From: Vandiemenella viatica
Taxonomy: Eukaryota; Arthropoda; Insecta; Orthoptera; Morabidae
Assembly: GCA_031002005.1 (NCBI GenBank)
Contig: JARYHS010008074.1
Span: forward strand, 280,365,930-280,429,929
Direction of reading: 5' to 3'
DNA length: 64,000 nucleotides
Of the stretch, positions 57,749-64,000 are shown piece after piece (within the stretch, counting starts at the first letter, position 1; every line of letters starts with the position of its first letter). Both the position numbers and the translations under genes were made by a program. Below the pieces are notes generated by a model that had not been told where the DNA came from, made no database searches, and worked only from the letters and a program-made list of their open reading frames with translations.

Positions 57749-58255
57749 ATGGGTGACGAGACGGAGTCAAAAGTGGCTGAAATGGTACCAAAATTTTTTG
57801 AAACCCTTAATGATAAATTGGGCTCTATGGATAATAAACTTGAATCCCTTATGCATAAATTTGATAAGAAACTTGATTCCAAATTTGAAACCCTAAATAA
57901 TAATTTTGATTCTAAGTTTGATTCCAAATTTCAAACCCTAAATGATAGTTTGGATTTTAAATTTGATTCCAAATTTGAAACCCTTAGGGACTCTAATGAT
58001 AAACTTGATTCCAAATTTGAAACCCTTAATGGTAAACTCGAAGTGATGGGAAGGAAGCAGAAATTGCACATGGCAGAGTTCGGAAGAAAACTTGACGATT
58101 ATGGTGCTTTGTGGGTCGGGCAGTTGAAGAAGTTGTCCACTCAAATTTCCGAGTTAACAGAACAGGTTAAGAGGCCAAATGCAGACGTAATTTTACAAAC
58201 AGGAAGCGAAGGGTTACGGAAGAGAAAAGTTCAGGAAGAAGTTTTTTATATTTGA
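57749..58255 (+). CDS. Coiled-coil, gag-like protein of the LTR element, first frame
   Basis: 168 codons from a good ATG. Residues 15-98 consist of repeated units around LDSKFETLN and NFDSKF, a strongly heptad-like, charged coiled coil that would oligomerise. Residues 100-150 are basic. There is no zinc knuckle or protease motif. It stops at TGA just after a T6 run (GTTTTTTA near 58,238-58,246). The next frame is open at that point and continues for about 260 codons, so gag was probably one protein of about 430 residues. A gag role is inferred from position after the primer site and from the coiled coil. Confidence 0.7.
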   Translation: MGDETESKVAEMVPKFFETLNDKLGSMDNKLESLMHKFDKKLDSKFETLNNNFDSKFDSKFQTLNDSLDFKFDSKFETLRDSNDKLDSKFETLNGKLEVMGRKQKLHMAEFGRKLDDYGALWVGQLKKLSTQISELTEQVKRPNADVILQTGSEGLRKRKVQEEVFYI

Positions 58256-58259
58256 TACC

Positions 58260-59048
58260 TTGAAGAATGAAGGTGAGACAAATTACAAAGTTGTTACGGC
58301 CGTGGAAACAGAGGTTCAAGAATGTCAAGAGGAGTTTGTGGAGAAAAATATACAAGACAAAATTTTTGAGGTAGCAGATGGAATTTTTTGTGATACCCTT
58401 GCGAAGGAGAAGGCTAAATTAAGGGAGAATGAGGTTATAAAGATTGAAGTGGAGGGATCTTTATCTGTAACTACCGGAGAAGTAAAGTTGGATAGAATTA
58501 AAGCAGTACGACAGCCATATGGCGTTGATAATAGTGACTGGAGAGGGAGCAGTGGCCGACAGCCGGCGCGTAGCAGCATATACCGGGGCACTGTTGGTAC
58601 CCGGGCCACAAAAGATTTGTCCTCCGCAACACTAGCGAGCGCGGAAAAACAAGCGGGCGAGCGGTGTTACGTACTCGAACGTAATAACTTTTCAGAATCA
58701 CTTACTTTCGATGGCGAGAAATATCAAGGAGTTACTGGTGTAACAAAACAGTCTCAGTTTGTAGGTGAGGAGAATGAAATCGACAGAAAATTCATACGAT
58801 GGAAAACTAATGAGGAGAATGAAATCGACAGAAAATTCTTACGGTGGAAAACTGGTGAGAAGAATAAAATTGACAGTAAATCCATACGGTGGAAAACTAA
58901 TGAGCGTGGGCGAACAAGTGTTAAATTACCCGATTGTGACCAGACGAAAAAAAAAAAAAATGTAATCCTATCCTGTTATTTCTATGTTTTTTTTTTTTTT
59001 TTCAATTATCAATCCTGTTTTCGAGAGAAAACCTCTGTACTACTATAA
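58260..59048 (+). CDS. Continuation of the gag-like protein, second frame
   Basis: Open frame with no ATG at its beginning (the first codon is TTG, and upstream the frame reads FIFDTLKNEGE). It is therefore best read as a continuation from the preceding ORF after a one-base shift. It is acidic at first (residues 1-60), then a Ser/Arg/Gly-rich middle. Three tandem 45-nt units follow at 58,767-58,901, encoding EENEIDRKF(I/L)RWKT-type repeats. The C-terminus runs into a poly-A/poly-T tract. No pol motif. Function unknown. Confidence 0.5.
   Translation: MKNEGETNYKVVTAVETEVQECQEEFVEKNIQDKIFEVADGIFCDTLAKEKAKLRENEVIKIEVEGSLSVTTGEVKLDRIKAVRQPYGVDNSDWRGSSGRQPARSSIYRGTVGTRATKDLSSATLASAEKQAGERCYVLERNNFSESLTFDGEKYQGVTGVTKQSQFVGEENEIDRKFIRWKTNEENEIDRKFLRWKTGEKNKIDSKSIRWKTNERGRTSVKLPDCDQTKKKKNVILSCYFYVFFFFFNYQSCFREKTSVLL
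58767..58901 (+). repeat. 45-nt coding tandem repeat, three units
   Basis: Units start at 58,767, 58,812 and 58,857 with GAG(G/A)AGAAT(G/A)AAAT. All stay in the same frame and each ends in TGGAAAACT. Confidence 0.9.
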
Positions 59049-59483
59049 ATCCTACTTTTCCCTTACCTTCGAAGGCGCGAACAGCAATATAGCAGCTCGA
59101 AGAATGTGGTAAAGTGAATAAAGTGACGCGTGTGATGTGATGCTTTGGAGCGTAAATGTGTACAGGACATTGACCTGAGAACAGCTTGTGTTTATATCGG
59201 AAGCAATGCTTCTGACAGCAAGTTGCTCAACTTGCAATTGAATACCAATTCATGTTTTTTTTTCTATTTTGTGTTCTATGGTTTTTTTCTCTTATGTTTA
59301 TTGTTTCTGATTTTTCGTGTGTGTAATATTTTTCTTATATATTTCTTGAACTTAATGTGTAAAATATTGTCAATGTAAAACGGAAAACCACCAGAGTAGA
59401 ATTTAAATTATTTTTCTTTTTTCTTGTTCTGATAATTGATCATGTCAGACCAGATCAATTATCACAAGGTGTTAGTTAGGGAG

Positions 59484-60088
59484 TGTAACATAACAAGCGT
59501 CTGCGCCATGTAATATCTATAGCAGACGCCATCTGTTAATAATATATCATCTTTGAGTAGCAAGGAGTCTGTCTTTGACCTCCGTCAGAGAAGGTCGCAC
59601 GGAGTAACATTTTCGGTCGAACAGTTGAAAGTGTGGCGGACTTGAAAAAGTGTATTATGTAGACGTGTAACGAGTGGAACTTATGATTTGAAATAGAATG
59701 TTTTTATTTAGTAACTACATGGTGTTAAAAGAACATTAATGAGTGTGGAGGATTTTGTTGGCATTTGAAACTCTTGTATCCCACGAACTTGTAATCTTCG
59801 GAGAAGTTCAATTCCTTATCTTAATTATTAATTTGGTGGTGGTATTTTCCGTCGGGTTGTAGTATCAGAATTTAATGACTAGAATAAAGTTTTGTGTGTC
59901 GAAGTTGCTCATAAACTGTGGAACTATTTTTATTTCATTAACCCGGCGATAGAATAATACCTAAAACCTGGCGACCGCGGCAAAAGAACCTTTTGTTTAA
60001 TTAATGAGCATGTAAGTGTTCTATAAGGGACTGAATAATTTAAAATCAGTATTCGACAGCTAGCCGTCATAGAGACAGTTAGATTACA
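59484..60088 (+). repeat. 3' LTR
   Basis: 605 bp, preceded by a purine-rich TTAGGGAG (possible polypurine tract), followed by the ACCT target duplication. Differences from the 5' LTR include CAAGCG for CATGCG near the start. Confidence 0.95.
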
Positions 60089-60092
60089 ACCT

Positions 60093-60628
60093 CCTGCACG
60101 GAGACACTCGCTGTCTTGCGTCTGTCACAACTCGACGGCTGCCTCGATGCGTCTACGTCCGTGTTGACAGGACTCACCGTCGCCGAAACTGGGCAGCGCG
60201 GTGTAGAATATCTCTAAGTTCGACCAGCAGCACGAAGACAACTCAACGCGGAGCCACGTAGGACTGCGCTTATGCTACAACGTGGGAGACAGTAATCGAT
60301 GTGTCCGGGAATAACATATGTTCAGTAAGCCCTTCAGATTGCTTAATGGAGATTGGGCTCGCTCGTCGCTCGTTGTGCAAAGAAGTTAACATTAGAGCTA
60401 TCTTAATATTGTAAAGGAACCACAGTTGAGGGTTTACCTAGCACAAATAAACTCTGTAAATAATTATGCTACCAGCAACGCCTGTAGCCGGATACCTGTA
60501 GTCCGGAACCATAGTTGTATTTAACCCATGACCTGCCTTACGCTTCCCTCAACTTCTCTGTGTAACCGCTCGACTTATATTTTGTCTCGTTCGTGGGAAT
60601 GAAGGTGACTCGTGGAGACGTTACACAC
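60093..60628. other. Intron sequence, possible decayed LTR-like repeat
   Basis: More GC-rich than the neighbouring introns, with an AATAAA at about 60,446 and no open frame. It could be a remnant solo LTR but I see no paired copy in the window. Confidence 0.25.
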
Positions 60629-60857
60629 CTTGAACCACTGGTCGGCCCGCGAGTCGTAGGTCTCGACGAAGTTGGTGGCGTTGCCCCCGCACCAGCCGCC
60701 CACGGTGAAGAGCAGGTGCTGCGGCACGCGGGGGCGCGCTATGCTGGGGGGGCGGCACGTCGCAGTCGCGCGTCTCCAGCTCGTACAGGTACCGCAGCGT
60801 CTCCAGCACCATGGGCCGGCACGCCTCGTTACCCGCCACCAGCGGGTGGTCCTTCAC
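60629..60857 (-). CDS. KLHL10: KLHL10-like gene, first exon seen (end of BACK domain and first kelch blade), with a one-base frameshift
   Basis: A 229-bp minus-strand exon, acceptor GTGGCGCAG, donor GTGTGT. It encodes VKDHPLV, CRPMVLETLRYLYELET (end of BACK). In another frame it then reads IARPRVPQHLLFTVGGWCGG and NFVETYDSRADQWFK, which match the KLHL10 linker and first kelch blade. The frame changes at a run of seven C (plus-strand G7 at 60,736-60,742, after DVP); six C would keep the frame. This is either an assembly homopolymer error or an inactivating mutation. The exon ends in phase 0, matching the next at 52,957. The BTB domain and most of BACK must lie beyond the right edge. Very GC-rich. 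Confidence 0.88.
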
Positions 60858-61749
60858 CTGCGCCACAACCAACACAGCCTGCATTAGCAGAACAAGAATA
60901 CAAACGACCCAGAGGACTCGAGGAGGGTATATAGAAAAGAGGAGAGGACCAAGATGTGCTGGGAGTATGGACGATGATGAATGACCTCCCCTTCTTCACC
61001 ATATTTTCCCTATATTTTGGGTCGGCTGCCTTCGATATGTTGTACGGATCGTTGGTACGGTGAACTTTGGAGCTTTTATTTTACGGCGGCATGCCCTTGC
61101 TGAAGCCAAGCATTTTGGATATACTACATACTAATGGAGGGAGTGAAGTGTTGCCATCTGTCTACGAAACGTGTAACAATATTCTACATGTAATAAATGT
61201 ATTTTGTTTGTGAAATGTCTAGTTCATGAGGCGGAGATTGGGAAGTGTCCCAGCATTAATAACTGCTGAAAACTTACTAAAAATTGCAGACAGGGCGGTT
61301 GGTGTGTGGAGACATGGGCTCGTTTCTGGTCCCGTTGTATCTCTCGGAACACTGAGCCACACTGGCGGGTAGATGGTGATTAATGACTGAACAATATGCA
61401 AGGTTGACTCCAGTCATTGCCTCCTTTACAGATTAGATGGCAACGATAAGACTTCATGCCTCTAAAATTAGGCGGATACCCAACGTTCTCAAAACAAAAC
61501 CAAAACTAGAATGGCGTTGTGGGACGTTTGCAGGTTTTTATTTATTCAATATGTTTTACAAGGCGTATGTAGGTTTCTTGACGACATAGTTGGTAATTGG
61601 TGCTTTTTCTGGAACCTTATAAACAGCAAAACTACAGCTAACAGTTTAGTTTTTCTTCAGTCTTTATTACACCAGTACTGCGGAAATAAACTTCTGTAAG
61701 AGGCAGTGCATTGCAGGGCTAATAAACGCGACTGTACCGGAACAACGAG
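60858..61749. other. Intron or intergenic sequence, no feature
   Basis: No repeat or supported frame seen. Kelch upstream exons were not found here. Confidence 0.5.
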
Positions 61750-62065
61750 CAGGGGCGTAGCTACTATGGGGCTAGGCGGTGCAGTGAACCGGGGCCCCTA
61801 CGCTCAGGGGGTCCCCAAGCATACCTCCGGAGGCCCCCAAGCGCACCTCTGGGGACCCCCAAGCAGGCCCACCTTTTTTTAGCTCTATGGTCGTCTAAGG
61901 GGGCCCTGAGACATAGGGAGCCCTCTCAGGCCCTCACTAGGCCCCCAAGTACAACTCAGGGGGCCCCTACGAGCAACACAAAGCAAAAAAAGGTCGCCCA
62001 TCTGGCCTGAGGGTCCAAAATAAATTTTTTGCACCGGGGCCCTTGTTGACCTAGCTACGCCACTG
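61750..62065. mobile_element. hAT-type MITE, 316 bp
   Basis: Ends CAGGGGCGTAGCTA and TAGCTACGCCACTG form a 14-bp inverted repeat with one mismatch. It is flanked by the 8-bp duplication ACAACGAG (61,742-61,749 and 62,066-62,073), the hallmark of hAT elements. The interior is GC-rich (GGGGCCCC, GGGGCCC blocks) with no coding capacity. Confidence 0.93.
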
Positions 62066-62073
62066 ACAACGAG

Positions 62074-64000
62074 AACTGATTACGTTCAAAATACGACACA
62101 CTAAGACATTACTTGTAGTTACGTACGAAAACTTTGACAATTGCTGTATTAAAATGGCTTCTACACGTTAGAGGCGTTAAAGTAGAGCTTTGATAGATGG
62201 ATTCATGGAAAGGGAATTCACATTAAAACATAATTAAATCGCAATTTAGTTGTTTGTTGCTAAACCGATAATGCTGAAGCTCGACTTTAACACTTATACT
62301 ATTATTTAACATTCCAAATTTCCAGTAAGCTGTTCCTACTGACTGTTGACATTACAATATCTAGGGTCGATAAGAAAATATTCAGATTAAGGGAACTTCA
62401 TCCTTGAAAGTGATAGGCTCGACTGATTCCAGTCTTCCTTATCTAGACCACAAGAAAGCTTCCTACAAGTTCTGCCATCAGATTACGGCAAATGCTCACA
62501 GTTAGCTATACAGAGAGATGAGATCTTGTGCTTAATAAAAGAGCTTAGAATGACGCTATAATACCAATACCAAATACGTTCCTCCACTGTGATTCATTAT
62601 TTTTATTTATTAGTATTGATTGATTGCGAAATAGACAATGCTTCGCTGTCAATTTCCTTCCATATCAACTCTTAAAGTAGACGAATTCCTATTATAAATA
62701 AATCCAATGCTTGAATAATTTGTTGAGCATATCCCTCGATAATTTATTCAAGTCTCATCAATCCTTTACCTAGATATAAAGGTTTTCCCACCCCCTTACG
62801 CTTGATTTAAGTACCACTTTATGCTAATAGTTGTTTCTTTCTTTCAACGCACTCCACCTAATTCTTTACAAACATACGTCAAGGGCTTGTGACCAATATG
62901 AGTCTCTTCTTCTGCCTCACGTTTTTCAGTGGGTTATTTAACAAACACTCACTAGATGAGCTCTTCGGTACTATCCACTAATAAATCTAGCTCTTTATTT
63001 ACACCAATTAGAACTCCTGTATTCTGTATAAATAAAGTGACCCCATTCTAACGTACATTTCTCAAGCAATGTCCTTACCAAGGTTTTCTAGCCTGACTCC
63101 TTCAGTTACCTCGCAAGGAAACATTGAGCGCAGAGACACCGTAGCATCAGATTACTACGACCAATATTAAATTGCCAATATCATTGCTGAAAACGTTTCG
63201 TACAGCCTACGCCTACAGTCTGTAATGTTTCGCCTTTGTATTCATTGGTTTTGTTTCGTTTTATTGAAAATTTAAAGATATTGTTGGATTTTAGCGCAAT
63301 AGGCAGAGTGAACCGTTAGAATTTCGAAGATGAGCCATGATATCACCAGTTCTCACCCATCCAACAAAAAGGTGGCTGCTGCTTTGTTTGTGTTGTATCG
63401 CAGATACTTTTTCCTACTCGAATTAAGTGGCTAACGCGGTCCTAACATGAGCCGACTTCGCCTAGGCCAACGGAGAGAACTGAACTTGAGGACACTCTGA
63501 ACGTCGAAGCTTTCAGGTGTGGGAGGCATCCAGGAAACAACGTGCATGTCGGCTATAAGATGCAAAGTTTCAACGATATTTGTAGTGGCATTCTACTGGC
63601 TCGTCAAGGAACAACCATGTACATTTAAGCTCCTAGTCTGACCGGGAATGTCAGATTTAGAACATGATTAATAAGTTTTGGTTGGTGAAGTACCTTAAGA
63701 GCAGATCGCCTTACATGAACTCAACACAGAACATCGTCTCCTCCGGCGGTTGCTAGATAAAAACTAATAGGTGAAATTTTTAATAGCCCGTCACTCAGTC
63801 CCTCAAAAAATGTAATCAGACTGAAAGACAAAATAACCTTAAGTTCACCATAGTCAGGAATTTTTTATGTAGAGATAAATTTTGATTCCAAAGGTGCAGT
63901 CAATGTAATATCGATCAGTTTGTTTCATGTTCTAATAATGATTTTTTAAAACATAAATGATCATAAAATCAGTTGAATTCAGTTTTGTATAGTCTTGTTC
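62074..64000. other. No recognised feature
   Basis: AT-rich, no frame above 60 codons of interest, no repeat from the families above, no KLHL10 exon. Confidence 0.5.

Larger units (their letters stand above)
56396..60088 (+). mobile_element. LTR retrotransposon without pol, young insertion
   Basis: A 3.7-kb element with two LTRs of about 605 bp (TGTAACATAACA ... TTAGATTACA) that differ at only about six to eight positions. The 4-bp target duplication ACCT (56,392-56,395 and 60,089-60,092) fits Gypsy-type integration. A primer-binding-site-like TGGCGCC starts immediately after the left LTR. The 2.5-kb interior encodes a coiled-coil protein, but no protease, reverse transcriptase or integrase, so it needs helper enzymes. 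It lies antisense in an intron of the kelch gene. Confidence 0.93.

Noticed and set aside
58238..58247. Programmed minus-one frameshift at TTTTTTA
   Set aside because: The heptamer is not in the required register relative to the first frame, and the second frame needs a plus-one shift.
60593..60934. 113-codon plus-strand ORF
   Set aside because: Antisense shadow of the GC-rich BACK/kelch exon.

Overview
The window is animal genomic DNA, most likely from an insect. The evidence is the intron-rich fragments of a KLHL10-type kelch gene and a typical arthropod mix of transposons: Helitron, piggyBac, mariner, Tc1, hAT MITE, Penelope, non-LTR and LTR retrotransposons, and tRNA-derived SINEs. Base composition is AT-rich, but the kelch exons are GC-rich. 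There are no operons and no bacterial features. Gene-sized open frames apart from transposons are rare.

The dominant structure is a very large imperfect palindrome at about 3,431-42,720. Its left arm runs to 22,540, a 1,211-bp spacer lies at 22,541-23,751, and the right arm runs 23,752-42,720. The outer arm segments (3,431-14,065 against 29,608-42,720) differ by about 4-5 percent where I compared them by eye. The inner segments (about 18,880-22,540 against 23,752-27,420) are almost identical. Between them the arms are non-homologous: the left has 4.7 kb with a dead mariner and a 1,000-N assembly gap (17,768-18,767), the right has 2.1 kb of tandem repeats. The spacer holds one unrecognised 242-aa ORF whose first codons lie in the arm.

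Five exons of a KLHL10-like gene (BACK end plus kelch repeats) lie on the minus strand at 60,629-60,857, 52,788-52,957, 44,334-44,503, 36,658-36,816 and 32,802-33,006, with matching splice phases. The palindrome boundary at 42,720 falls in the third intron seen, so the last two exons are present again, inverted, in the left arm (9,422-9,580 and 13,377-13,581). The two copies differ only at three synonymous sites. The 5' part of the gene (BTB) must lie beyond 64,000; the last exon was not found.

Region by region: 1-3,135 is the decayed 3' half of a Helitron. 3,431-22,540 is the left arm (SINEs, Penelope, Tc1 remnants, two kelch exons, mariner, gap). 22,541-23,751 is the spacer. 23,752-42,720 is the right arm, with an intact piggyBac at 29,751-32,425 that the left arm lacks. 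42,953-44,270 is a TIR element. 44,637-50,916 is a deleted mariner split by a 5.7-kb non-LTR retrotransposon. 54,480-55,825 is a non-LTR RT fragment. 56,396-60,088 is a young LTR retrotransposon without pol. 61,750-62,065 is a hAT-type MITE. The rest is unannotated intron or intergenic DNA.

The insertions give a relative history. The SINE, Penelope and Tc1 copies occur at matching places in both arms and so predate the inverted duplication. The piggyBac is in one arm only and came later. All homology statements are from reading the sequence and family knowledge; no search was run.
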